64,000 nucleotides of DNA from Lunularia cruciata (taxonomy: Eukaryota; Streptophyta; Marchantiopsida; Lunulariales; Lunulariaceae): contig OX419756.1 of NCBI GenBank assembly GCA_948567375.1, positions 63,626,333 through 63,690,332 on the forward strand, written 5' to 3'. Within the stretch, counting starts at the first letter, position 1; each line of letters starts with the position of its first letter. Position numbers and translations under genes: made by a program. The notes under the pieces were generated by a model that saw nothing but the letters and a program-made list of their open reading frames with translations, made no database searches and was not told where the DNA came from. Below, in pieces: positions 10,844 through 22,655 of this stretch.

Positions 10844-12990
10844 ATGTCTGGATTGAAAGAACAACGGGAAGAGAGAGCCCGAAGATGAGCACTTCAGCGT
10901 GAAGAAGACAAACGTCTGAACGTCCCATCCATCGTTGACGAAACTGAGCGAGAGGCGTTGGAGTTTCAACTCCTTCATGAAGTGCAAGAAGCCCTACGAG
11001 AACTTGATCACAAGAAACGCAAAGGCGATTGGCAAGGCTACTTCGCATCTCCCTCTTCTTCCAAGAAGAAGAAAGAATCGAGTGGGCAAACATATGCATT
11101 GCGGCCCAGTACCCCAACTTCCCCTAGAGCTGTAAAGGAAGTTGTTTCCTTGAAGACCTTTGTTCGAGAAAAGACAGCACGCACACTTACTGAAGACGAG
11201 TGTCAACATCTTCTACGAACGATTCCTCGGTTGTCCCGAAGGAATTTGGAAGAACTTATTGAAGGTGTTGATCCTGAATCTTCCACTCGGGTTGAAGTCG
11301 ACGCTCTCAGAGTAGAAATTGTCAAAGAAGACCCTGTGTTGAATTTGACGAATTGGAATCCCTGGGCTGACAACACGGTGTCAATTCCAGCCAATTCTTC
11401 CGGTCCGTCAAGTTCTACATTCCCTCAGCCGATCCCAGTGCCTCAAACGATGACTTCGCTTCCTGTCACCCGACACGCCTATCAGAAGTATAAGGGGACG
11501 GAACAAGACGAAGACCCCGATGAATTCATCGAAGAATTCGAAGTCATCTCCTTTGCTAACAAGGAGCATGACTCGGCGGATCGACTAAGAATCTTTCCAA
11601 GTCTGCTTTGCAAGAAAGCTCGGAGCTGGTACACGCATGTGACTCAGAAGGGGTTTGTACCATCGGACTGGGCAGACTTGAGAAACAACTTCCTGGAACG
11701 ATTCCGGGAGGTTGACTATGATACGAGTGTCTTCGCGGCACTAAATGATTAGGACCGGGGCAAGAAGGAGAAGTTGAGAGACTACTCTGAGCGGTTCATG
11801 GCATTACTGAACCGAGTTCCCAAGCAATCGGGGGTGGTGGGATACTCCGATGCCCAAGCCATTACCTGGTTCCTCGGGGGCCTGTCACCAAAGATACAAA
11901 TCTTTGCCAGGGAGAGGAACGTAACTTCCCTCGATAAAGTACTCAAACATGTCGCTCGTTATGAAGCGGCACACTCTCACTCTGCCGGTAACCGGAGAAA
12001 TCGGGAGAAGAAGGGCAAGAAGCCCAGAAGGAGAGCTTCACGCAGTACCTCCCCTTCTTCGGACGAATCCTCTACGTCTTCAAGCTCTTCTTTGGAATCC
12101 GAAGAAGAATCAAAGCCAAGACGAGTCAGAAGACGTGGAGGCAAGAAACCAGTGACGTCACCAGCCAAGAGTGTACATAAGGCGGATACGAAGCTGGATG
12201 CCCTTATCAAGGATTTTTTGGATTTCAAGATCCAGATGATTGGGGCTAAGGACCAAAGAAAGGCCCCCGCATTTGGACGATCTAATGTGTGGTGCACCGC
12301 CTGTGGAAAATCCGGCCACGCCAACACAGAATGCAATACTCGTAATGCATTCCCGATGCAGCAAATTGATTGGGTTCCAGGATGGAACCAAGACAATGAC
12401 GAAGAGGCGGTGTATCAAACTCAAGAGGTACAGCCTCAACCGAGCACATCATATCAAGGTCCGAGGTTGGGACCAGGGAGTATAACCCCAATGCTCCTGC
12501 ACGAAGACCACCGATGAGCAACCAAAATCGCCCTCAGAATGTTGCGCTCGGAGCCTGTTATAATTGTGGCTCGATGGGACATTGGTCTCCAAATTGTCCC
12601 GAGCCAAGAAGGCAAATTGGGTACGTTCCCCTATGTGGAAATTGTAAAGGATCGGGGCATACGGGCAACCAATGCCCTCACCCGCTGAACCCGAAGCCTC
12701 TTGTAAAATATGTACAGACCCCCGCTGAGCGTGCAGCACTTCAGCCGAAGGGAGATACGAATGTGAATTGTATAACTCTGGAGGAAGAAAGACCTCACGA
12801 AGGGAGTCCGGCCTCAGAAGGAGAATGGCCAGACCTTGAAATTTTGAAAGTTGAGACACGCTCCACCAAGAAGAAGTGTGATCCCGAAGAACGGAGTATG
12901 ACCTCGTCGTCTTCCCAAAAGGCAAAGAGATAGCGCCCAAAAGCAATTCTTTCGGCGAAGGAGGAAAAGATCCTTGCAAAAGCTAAAGCT
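10844..12990 (+). pseudogene. gag: A1 gag with three CCHC zinc knuckles, broken
   Basis: The ATG at 10844 (MSGLKEQREE) matches the A2 start. A retrotransposon capsid domain follows (DPDEFIEEFEVISF, then RLRIFPSLLCKKARSWY, about 11500-11720), then an Arg/Ser-rich stretch (11990-12140). Three nucleocapsid knuckles come next: CTACGKSGHANTEC, CYNCGSMGHWSPNC and CGNCKGSGHTGNQC. Breaks: TGA near 10890 (CGA in A2), TAG at 11750-11752, a 1-bp deletion near 12474 relative to A2 that shifts the frame between knuckles 1 and 2, and TAG at 12931-12933 (CAG in A2). Gag forms the particle and binds element RNA. Confidence 0.88.
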
Positions 12991-15900
12991 AAAGCCTTGC
13001 AGAAAGAATTAACGGTGGCATTACTCAGGACTCGGGAACTAAGTTTGGAAGAAGAGACAAAGACGAAGTCTCCAATTTTTCCGGCGGACATCCAATCCAA
13101 AGTAAAGGGTCTGATTCAAGCCGAGGTAGGCCCACCCGAGGAAGCTCAGGTTAAGGCCACCAGCAAGCCCGTCACCATTTTGAAGCGTCCCGAAGTCAAG
13201 AGGGAGCATGGAGAGTCCTCAAACTCAAAGCCGAAGACGAAGACGGTCAAATTGGGAGGAGTTCCCCAATATGATATTATAGCCGACTTGGCCACCACAA
13301 ATGCCAATGTTACATTTAAGCAATTGTGGGAAGATAACAAGCTGTACAAAAGACAGCTTAATTTGACCCTCAAGAAGGTGAGGTCAATGTCAAAGAAGGA
13401 CCTACCTGCTATCTATTGTATTGAACAAGAAGATTTGGGATCTCCCAAGGTAGACGCGGAGATTGCAGGCTGCATGATCACATCGATACCCATTGACTCT
13501 GGGTCCGGTGTGAATGTCATGACTGAAGATACTGCGAATCGACTCGGGTATCATACGTTTGAACCAACACCTCGAGTTTTGAAGTTTGCAGACCAAACCA
13601 AGAGACGGCCCTTGGGCATGCTGTCGAACATTACCACGATCATTGGAGGGGTACCCTTCAAGTTGAATTACATCGTGTTGCGGCCAGTGACAAAAATTGG
13701 TTACCCTCTATTGATCAGCAGACCCTGGTTGTATAGTGCCCAAGTTGTAGTGGATTGGCATCAGCAGAAGTTAAGATTCAAGGACATTTTGTCCAAGGAT
13801 CAGAAGCTGGTGACTGTGAGTTGGACGAAGGTTCCCCATCTTGGGGAAACAAGTTTGTCAGAAGAGGAGGACGAGTCCAAAGTTTCATCGTCTTCGTCTT
13901 CAGACGAATCTAAAGAAGAAGTCCAAGTTAATTACTTGGAATGCTACGAGGTAGAGGCTGACGACGAAGATCCATATGACCTTGCCTCGGGTGAACCTAA
14001 CTTGGAGGGAGGGGGTTTGATGGCCGCTCGCCTCGGGATAAGCCGAGTAAGCCACGTTGAAGGAGTCATCAACCCCGATGACTGTTAAGAGGTGTTACTC
14101 ACTAAAGGAAAAATTTTAAAAATCTCGAAGACAGTTACTTTGGAGGAGTTGGCAGGATACACTGCCCTGTTTATAGAATTCCAGGATGTATTCGCCTGGT
14201 CGATTGATCAAATGCCGGGTATTCCACGAGAATTTGGAGAACACCGGATTGATTTGATTGAAGGTGCAATTCCGGTTCGGCAGCGACAATACCGCTTGAA
14301 CCCGAAGTACTCGCTCTTGGTAAAAGATGAAATCGATAAGTACTTAGGGGCCGGAATCATCTTCCTTGTCTTAAGCAGTGAATGGGTCTCCCCCATTATC
14401 ATTGTCCCAAAGAAGAAAACAGGGAAGATCCGAGTGTGCCAAGACTTCCGAAAATTGAACGCAGTCACAAGGAAAGATCATCATCCCTTGCCTTTTACCG
14501 ATACAATCTTAGACCAGGTGGCTGGGCATCCTTGTTATAGTTTTCTCGATGGATTTTCAGGGTACAATCAAGTATCCATTCGAGAAGAAGACAAGGATAA
14601 AACTACATTCACGACCGATTGGGGCACTTTTGCTTACAATCAAATGCACTTTGGGTTGTGTAATGCTCCCGCTACTTTCCAACGGATGATGAATTCAATC
14701 TTTAAAGATTTCTTGCGCAAATTTGTTGAAGTTTTTATTGATGACTTTTGTGTGTTTGGATGACAGGATGTACATAGAGATTACCTTCGCCAAACATTTG
14801 AAAGGTGTCGTTTTGCCGGCTTGTCATTACACCCGGAGAAATGCTTCTTTGCAATGAAGGAGGGAATTCTTCTGGGGCATCGGGTGTCAAGCCGAGGTAT
14901 TGAAGTCGATGTTGAGAAGGTTAAAATAATCGCAGCTTTGGAATCCCCAAAGAACATCCGGGAGCTGAGAGCCTTCTTGGGACATGTCGGATATTACAGA
15001 CGCTTCGTGTCAAACTATGCAGTGCTTGTTGCACCACTTACAAAGCTTCTGAAGAAATCCAAAGACTATCTGTGGGAAGCACATCAAGAAGAAGCCTTCC
15101 AGGTGTTGAAGAAGAAACTGGTTGAAGCACCAGTCTTGAGGGCCCCGAATTGGGACGTCCCTTTTCATGTGTATGTGGACACTTCGTCCATGGCAATCGG
15201 GGTTGTCTTAAGTCAAAAGGACGAGAAGAAGAAAGACTACCCGATGTATTACGCCAGCCGACAACTTTCAGTTTCTGGAAAGAATTATTCGATGACGGAA
15301 AGAGAAGCACTCGGAATGGTGTATGCCTGCAAGAAATTTCGGCATTATTTGTTGGGGTATGAGTTTGTCTTCTATGTTGACCATTATGCATTGCAACATC
15401 TGGTCAAGAAGGCAGATTTATTGGGACGAATTGCAAGATGGATCTTGTTATTACAAGAGTTCACGTATACTGTACAAGTGAGGAAGGGAGCTTCACATTC
15501 AAATGCGGACTTCCTGTCCAGGTTAGACACTCAAGACCAGGAGTGGGAAATTGACGATCGGTTCCCTGACGAAGAGTTGTATCACTTATCAGCAATGAGA
15601 AGTACGAGGTATGCAGATGAATATAATTATCTAATACTCTCCATTGTCCTGAGGGGATGGATCCGGAACAGCGGGCAGTCTTTCTCCGGAAAATGGGGCC
15701 GTACCAGCTAAAACACAGCATTTTATTTAAGATGGGCGAAGATGAAGTACTTCGGCGATGCTTGGAGTCATACGAAGTAGGAGTAATTGAATCTTTACAC
15801 TCCGAGGCATCGGGAGGACACTATGCTCTGAAGAATACTGTAAAGAAAATTCTTTCGGCAGGGTATTGGTGGCCTACAATGTACAAAGATGTACATGCTC

Positions 15901-16911
15901 ATATTTGAAGCTGTGATGCGTGTCAGAGAACAGGGAAGCCGACGGCCACTTCTCAATGGCCTTTGAAACCAATTTTGCCTTTGGCCCCCTTTGAGAAATG
16001 GGGTATTGATTTTGTGGGTCCCATTCAACCAGTAACCCGAGTCACAAGAAAGCGATATATTTTGGTTTGCACTGATTATGCTACCAAGATGGTTGAAGCG
16101 GAAGCAACTCGCAGAGATGATGCTGAAACTGTGGCGGAATTTTTCTTTCGAAACATCATCTTCCGATATGGGTGTCCTCTGGAATTGGTTAGTGACCGAG
16201 GAACACATTTTTTGAACTCTGTAATGGAGGAGTTAACCAAGTATTTTCAGATTAAACATCGGAAGACGACTCCTTATAACCCAAAAGCGAATGGCTTAAC
16301 GGAAAAAGCGAATGGGTTACTTTGTAAAATTTTGAATAAGGTGATTGTCAATTATGCCTATGACTGGGATACAAAATTACCAGCCGCATTATGGGCCTAT
16401 CGGACAACAGAGAAGATTACAACCAAACAAACTCCATACTTCTTGACATATGGCTTGCACCCCATACTGCCAGTTGAATTTGAAGTTCCAACTTATCGAG
16501 TCCTGTGCGAAGAATGAATGTCGGAAGAGGAAAGTCAGGATCTTTGGATTCAACAACTGATGTGGTTACAAGAGAAACGAGACGATGCAATGCAAACCAC
16601 GAAAGAAGTACAAGCACAACGGAAAGTCAGGCACGATCAGAGAATCAAGCCTGTGACTGTACGAGAAGGGGATTTGGTTTTGTTATATGATAATCGCCGA
16701 ATATTTTTTCCAGGCAAGTTGCATTTGCGATGGATGGGTCCCTATTGAGTTCGTCATCTTTACGAAAATGGATCCATGCAACTCGTCGATTTGGAAGGTA
16801 ATCCTTTTGCCACTCAAGTAAACGGGTGGAGAGTTCGGAGATATTGGACCATAGACTTGGAAGTTTCTAAGACACCCGAGGTCTATGTTCGCGAGGACGC
16901 TCACATTTGAG
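12991..16911 (+). pseudogene. pol: A1 pol: protease, RT, RNase H, integrase, broken
   Basis: Order: aspartic protease with IDSGSGVNVMT (13490-13530); RT with DHHPLPFTDTILDQV, FLDGFSGYNQVS and FIDDFCVFG (14100-14760); RNase H with VDTSSMAIGVVLSQ and the VDHYALQHL region (15170-15520); integrase with a zinc finger ending CDACQ (15910), and a DDE core with CTDYATK, SDRGTHF and NGLTEKANG (16070-16320). The C-terminus is short and has no chromodomain. Breaks: TAA at 14086-14088, TGA at 14761-14763, a 1-bp deletion near 15632, and TGA at 15906-15908, 16515-16517 and 16746-16748. Most are C-to-T relative to A2. The final TGA overlaps the polypurine tract. Confidence 0.92.
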
Positions 16912-16920
16912 GGAGGGGGT
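16910..16920 (+). other. Polypurine tract (A1)
   Basis: GAGGGAGGGGG, 2 bp before the 3' LTR, primes plus-strand DNA synthesis. It overlaps the last bases of the pol stop codon (TGA, 16909-16911). The A2 copy is identical on the minus strand (33312-33322). Confidence 0.88.
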
Positions 16921-16922
16921 AT

Positions 16923-19900
16923 GAAGTGCCCACATTTTTGTTTTTTTTCAAAACAAAGCAGAAGAAGGATATAGAGAAGTCGGGTTGCGCCTGGTTGGCC
17001 GAAGAAGACGAAGAAAACTATCTTTGGGGTGAAACCCGAAGTAAAGTGACCTCGGGTCATAAGGCGAAGTACTCTGAAATGCGGTGTCAGCAAACGATAC
17101 GAAGTAAATTGTCTTCGGATCGGGGGGGAGCTCAACCCGAGGCAAAGACAATCTAACAACCTTTTGTCGGAGCAAGAAATTCAAGAAGGGGCGGTTTCAA
17201 AATTGGCGGCTCATACGCGTGAAGGTGGGGCGACAGTAACGGGTGCATGCAAGAGGTGTGATTTCTCGGTAGAAACTCAAAGTGACGGAAGACGAAGAAG
17301 TGCAACTCTATAAAAATCAAAACTGCAATGACAAAATGTCGAGCAATTTTCCTTCGCCATTGAGGAGTCGTCTTGTAGGTGATCGGGGAAAGGGACATAG
17401 CGTTGGCCTCGGGTTAGTGCATAAGGGAGAAGTCGAGAGAGAGAAATCGAGAGACCGAAAGAAAGCAGAAGAGATGGGAGGAGGGAAGAAGAACTCCGAA
17501 TTTGCAGTGAGAAATCATGCAATTCGGAGATTAGATGTAGTAGCAAGGATTGAAGTCTTGAGCCGACTTCGGATCACCTTTCTGGCATGGAATTGGAACA
17601 TAAGTTTTCCAGGATTCATGACAGAAACCATCAAGAGTAAATGTCTTGATGGTCCCGAGGAAGAAGGGAAGAGAGGAAATCCGGCTCGCTGGACAGAGTC
17701 GGATTGGAGACTCGTACTCGAGAAGGAGGCAGGCTCGGAGCATGGGGCCACGTTCTTGGGGAAAGGAGAGATAGCTCAAGAAACGTAGGAGGTGAGAGAA
17801 GCCTTCTCGTCGAAGAGGACGAAGAATGGGTATAAAGTTGAGAGTTATAAGGACCCAGTGAGGAGGGGAATTGTGAGTGCACTAATGGCCCTCCTGAAGC
17901 TGGAGAGAACTACCTATGTGATGAAACACCAAGCGGTGTTCTTTCACAAGTTATTTGCAGGAGAACCGATAAATTGGGCAAGGTGCTTTCACGGAAGAAC
18001 GAGGCAGATGGTGTGGAATCTGCGAGATAAGTCGCCTCCACACTACATCGTACCATTTGCAGCCCACTTTTACCTCGGGTTAAATCTGCTCAATGTGGCT
18101 GAGCGTAATCGAATGGTGTCTCATTTCCATCCTGATTTGAGAAGAGAAGTCGATGCGGAGGAGCAGCAATACATTCTCCAAATCCGGAGCGCAGACGATT
18201 ACTACGCGAAGATAGGGAAGAGCGTGGAGGTCGTTGAAAGTACCCCGACAAAGAAGAGAACTTGGCAAGCAGACGCCGAAGAAAACAAGAAACCTCGGAA
18301 GATGCAAAAAAATAACCCGAGGCGAGGAATGGTGGTGATTGAGTCGGAAGATGAAGACTCAAAAGGCGAAGCCGAGCTCAAGACGGAGGACTCGGAACGT
18401 GAGGAGGAACCTGAGCTGACACTGCAGAGTGGAGATACAAGCAGTGATAGTGAAGACGGTGGAGAAATGACCTCGGCACCAGTGCTTGAAGAATACGAAG
18501 AAGAAATTCAAGCCGAAGTAAAAGCCAAAGACAATGCGGCGCTGGAAGACGAAGTACCGGTGCTCGAGGAGAAGAAGATCGTAGTACAGCACGGAATTTG
18601 CTCAAGACGTAAGGCGAAGGGTGAAGCGGGACCGAGTAGAGTGAAGGAAGAGATAGAAGGAAGCTCGGGCAGTGAGGCATCAATTCCGATACGAAGGCTC
18701 CAGAGAAGAAGGCGAGAATCGGGAGAACACAAAGAAAGAAGAGAGACTACTCCGAGGGAGGACGAAGGTATCACTAATGGAGTAGATTACCTGCAGATGG
18801 TAGTATGCCCGCTGTTGGTGAAGTTGGAGAAGAAGAAGAAGGAGATGCAGTCGACTTGTCCAGAGGTAAAGACTATATTGCAGGTGGTATCAAGATTAGA
18901 AGAAGAAAACTCGGAGTTGAAGAAGAGTATAACCCGAGGTGAGAAGGAGAGAGAAGTACTGCAAGTGGAAGCAGTGGAGAGAAGTTTGGTAATCAAAGAC
19001 CTGAGGAGAGAAGTGAGCTATCGAGAGGATCTTGTGAGGAAGAGTGACGTCGTAAGGGAGAGACAAGTAGCTGAATTTGAAATCTTGAAGCAGCAGTTTG
19101 CTGATTCAAGAGTAGAGCTCATCCATGCTATGGCGAGAGTAGCATCGAAGGATCAAGAGCTCGATCAAGTGATGGAGAGTATGGAGGAGAAGAAGCAACT
19201 TTGGCAGCGAGAGTTGGCTGCGAGATATAGAGAAGAAGAGAGATTACGAGACTTACTTCATAATCAGGAAGAAAAGGTTGCACAGAAGGAGAAAGAGAAG
19301 GACGCGGTGAAGGCCAAATTCGAAGAAGAGTTGGCGATGTACAGAGAGGAATGGCTTGCAGATCGGGAACGAGAAAGGAAGACAAGATTAGAGCCATTGC
19401 AGGAGATAGTCCTCAGGGTAAACGCGATGTTGAGTACAGAGACCAGCGTTCGAATTGAAGAAGCGTGTTTGCACGAGTTAAAACTATTGGTGTAGGAAAC
19501 AAGGCAAAGACAAGCAAAAGATACAGATTTGAATGCCTTGTTGATTAAATTGAGAACTCGTGTAGATAGGAAGATTTTAGAAGTAGAAGACAATATCACG
19601 ATTAGATTAGACTTAGTAAGAATAGAGTTAGAAAAGCTTTGGCAGGATGTTAAAGCAAAACCCGACGTAGATAACATCGGGATCCAAATGTCTTCGGAGT
19701 TGGCCTCAGCGACAGTAGAGAAGAGTGGGTTGAAAGATGAAGAGTTAGATAGATTGCCCGCTAGTGCAATTTCAGATCAGGAAAGAGAATTGTTGGATCT
19801 GGTAGAAGATGTAAGAGTTGTGAAACCCGAGGACAGAATAGTAGGAAGTAAAGTTACTTCGGGTTCGGGTTTGAAAGCCGAGGAAGAAGTAGACATCGGA

Positions 19901-20704
19901 TCGGATTAGTAACCGATTTGAGATTTGAAGGGGCAGATATGAAGAGGTGCATTGTCATTTCGGATCTGCAGGTTAGAACAGCTGTTGTAGAAACGGTATA
20001 GTTGTTAGAACTGTCGATTGCTTCACTATTTAAGAGTGGCATTCGCATGAACTTATTGTTCAGTGCTCATTATTTCTGAGAATAGATAAAGCGAAGTGTT
20101 GTGAAGCAGTGCTCGTCGCTTGAGCTTGATTCCGAGTATCAACTTTGCAATTGTATTTGTGAATGTTTGGAGAAATTTAAAGTGCAAGTCAGAGTGCTTG
20201 TTGGATGTTGGATTCCACAGCCTTGATCTTCATTCTGTGTGTTTGATCCTGAGTGAAGTGCAATCGAAGCAATGCCTTGACAGATCTAAGAGGAATTGTA
20301 GTGCTGGTAGTATTCTGCATTTGTGAGTGCAGTGCAAAGTTGATGTGAAGCAATTTTGATCGAGGAAGTTGTGCCTTCAGTGGAAGGGTGGAACACAATT
20401 CTGAGGCGAAGTTGTTTTGCAGTGAAGTGCCGTTTTCGGGAGAGCCTGAATCATCACAAATCAAGATTGTTTGGAAAGATTTGATGGAGTTGTGATTATG
20501 GAGTGTTAATTTGTGACAAGACTGTGAGTCAGTGCTTGTTACTCTCTTCTGGGTGTGGTTTCTACCTGAGAGATTAAAGACGCAACCAAGAAGAACTGAA
20601 ATTGTTACTTTGCTTCGTATTTGGACATTTCTGACTCGTATCTCTGCGGGAACGAACTTTACTTACCCGATTACCGCAAAAGTGATATTTGCCGGGTTGT
20701 CACA
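16923..20704 (+). repeat. A1 3' LTR, 3782 bp
   Basis: Starts TGAAGTGCCC, with two substitutions against the family terminus, and ends GGGTTGTCACA. It is colinear with the 5' LTR over its full length, including the ORF, both TATA-like boxes and U5. The junction with B1 at 20705 carries the second GGGAT. Confidence 0.95.
17336..19909 (+). pseudogene. LTR (U3)-encoded coiled-coil protein, A1 3' LTR copy with two stops
   Basis: Same 2574-nt frame as at 7387-9960, with stops only at 17786-17788 (TAG, shared with the 5' copy, CAG in A2) and 19493-19495 (TAG, also CAG in A2). The stretch 17792-19495 is open for 567 codons and spans the globular domain, the acidic region and most of the coiled coil. 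This copy lies downstream of integrase, so it would be part of the 3' end of the genomic RNA and could be reached by splicing or an internal promoter. The stop shared by both LTRs was probably present when A1 inserted. Function unknown. Confidence 0.85.
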
Positions 20705-20709
20705 GGGAT
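20705..20709. repeat. Target site duplication GGGAT, right copy (A1)
   Basis: Matches 6968-6972 exactly; B1 coding sequence resumes here. Confidence 0.93.
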
Positions 20710-21322
20710 GGTTGGATACTATAGGAGGTTCATCTTCTCATTTTCCAACAAGGCTTATGCATTGACCATCTACATGAAGAAGGGTGTAGATTACATGATT
20801 TTGGAGGACAAGGAGGCTCTCAAAGCTTTTGAGGAGCTCAAGCAATCCCTTGTTGTAGCTCCAATTCTTACTAAACCTGATTGGAGTAAGCTTTTCATCC
20901 TCTACACTGATGCTTCTAATGTAGCTATAGGATGCACTCTTAGTCAAATAGACCAAGATGGGCATGATCAACCAATAGCTTATGCTAGTAGGCAGATGGT
21001 TTCAGCAGAGAAGAACTACTCTGTCACGGAGAGAGAAGGGTTGGCAGTGATCTTTGGTCTCAAGAAGTTAAGACACTACTTGATTGGAGAGAAAGACACC
21101 ATTGTCACGGATCACAAGGCTTTGAAGTACATCTTCAACAAGCCTAATGATGAAGGGAGACTAGCAAGGTGGATGATACTCTTGTCTGAGTATGACTACA
21201 CCATTGAGGATAGGCCAAGAAAAATACATGCAAATGCTGATTTGTTATCTAGAGCCTATGATCATGATGGAGATGAGCCAGTGGATGATTCCTTTCCTGA
21301 TGAGGAGCTCATGACAATCTAA
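20710..21322 (+). pseudogene. pol: B1 RT thumb and RNase H, resuming after A1
   Basis: The sequence continues MVGYYRRFIFSFSNKAY after the inserted A1. RNase H is visible as ILYTDASNVAIGCTLSQ, the SAEKNYSVTEREGLAVIFGL block and VTDHKALKYIF. The segment is open to the stop at 21320-21322, where B2 has a lysine codon in place of a stop. The start of this open stretch lies inside the A1 LTR and is not a genuine protein start. Confidence 0.88.
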
Positions 21323-22607
21323 ATCACTCAAGAGGTTCCAATAGAGTACAAGGAGATTGTGGATTTGTGACAAGAGGTAACTATCTAGAAGGGATGCATG
21401 CTAGGGAGAGGAAGGCCCTTACAGCAAGATCTAGACCTTACATAATGGTGGAGGATATTCTTTTTCACCAAGGAGCAGATGGTCTACTTTGAAGAGCAGG
21501 GGATAAGGAAGAGTCTATCCTACTCATAAAGGAGTTTCATGAAGGTTTAGTATGTGGAGGACACTTTGCAGGAAAGGTGATTGCTTTCAAGATTCTAGAT
21601 GCAGGTTACCATTGGAGAGGGATTGTCAAGGATTGTCTTGATTATTGCAAAACTTGTCATGTTTCTCAGGCTTTTGCTAGAAAATCTATATCCACTCCAC
21701 CACATAGATCAATTCCATTGCTAGGACCTTTTGAGAAGTGGGGAATTGATTTTGTAGGTCCTCTCAATAGAACCCAAAGGAACAATCGGTACATTGTGGT
21801 AGTTATTGATTACCTTACCAAGTGGGTTGAGGCTAGACCATTGAGGGACAAGAATGAAGACGAAGTGGGTAGATTTCTTTATGAATGCATTATCACTAGG
21901 TTTGGATGCCCTTTGGAGTTGGTTTCTGATAGAGGAGGAGAGTTTACAGGAAGCATCACTACAGCCATGCTACGACATTTCTCTATCACAGGAGTAACTA
22001 CATCCTATAAGCCAAATCCAATGGCTTGGCAGAGAGAACCAATCAGACCTTGTGCGTGATGTTGGCCAAAGATGTAGAAATGGAGGGGGCTAAACATCAT
22101 TGGGACAAGAGGATTCATGCAGTTTTGTGGGAGTATAGGACAACCATGAAGACTTCTACTGAATATTCTCCATTTCAATTGGTATATGGTATTGAGTCTA
22201 CCTTACCTATTCACTTTGATCTTCCTACCTTCCAAAGCATTCATAGGAGATTGAAGAAAGCACAAGGAGGTGATGCAGAGAAGTCAAGGAAGGATCAACT
22301 CATGGAGTTGGAAGAGGCAAGAGCAGTTGCTATGGTTCGAGTGGAGCAAGCCCAAAGGAAACAAAAGGAGAGCTTTGACAAGAGGCAAGGGAAGAAGAAG
22401 GTGGAGACTTTCAAAGAAGGTGATTGGGTAATGTTGTTTGATTCCATTTAATTCAAGAGAGTGCAAAAGAAGTTTTTGCCTAAGTACTTTGGACCTTTCA
22501 TAGTGGAGAAGGTGTGGAGAAATTACACTTATGATCTCAAGGAGTTGGGAGGAAGATACTTTGATAGGATTAACCATGATAAGTTGAAGATGTACCATAG
22601 AAGGTAG
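21323..22607 (+). pseudogene. pol: B1 integrase, frameshifted
   Basis: A zinc-finger region (YHWRGIVKDCLDYCKTCHVSQ) is followed by a DDE core (PFEKWGIDFVGPL, VVIDYLTKWVEARP, VSDRGGEF). The glutamate-containing block that B2 reads as GLAERSNQT lies across a frameshift near 22020-22030. The C-terminal part (22026-22451, then to 22607) reads FKRVQKKFLPKYFGPFIVEKV and ends near MYHRR. Stops occur at about 21370 and 21490, and one follows DSI at 22451. Dead copy. Confidence 0.87.
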
Positions 22608-22645
22608 AGAGACCTTCACTTTGAGGACAAAGTGAAAAGTTAGCC

Positions 22646-22655
22646 CGGGGGTAAA
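22646..22655 (+). other. Polypurine tract (B1)
   Basis: CGGGGGTAAA lies directly before the B1 3' LTR. The B2 equivalent (complement of about 44765-44775) is AGAGGTAAA. It is weaker than the family A tract. Confidence 0.55.

Larger units (their letters stand above)
6973..20704 (+). mobile_element. Complete Ty3/gypsy element A1 (family A), 13.7 kb
   Basis: The order is 5' LTR 6973-10755, tRNA-Asp primer site 10763-10780, gag-pol 10844-16911, polypurine tract 16910-16920, 3' LTR 16923-20704. A perfect 5-bp target duplication (GGGAT) shows it is one unrearranged insertion into the RT gene of B1. The two LTRs differ by 1 bp in length and by only a few substitutions per hundred bases where I compared them, so it is moderately young. 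gag-pol carries about eight stops and two single-base deletions, so it is inactive. The LTRs are unusually long and carry a protein frame. Confidence 0.95.

Noticed and set aside
20532-20765. Open stretches spanning the A1 3' LTR end into B1 (also 20621-21322)
   Set aside because: The start lies in U5 of A1 and the rest in B1 RNase H; the fusion is a by-product of the insertion point.
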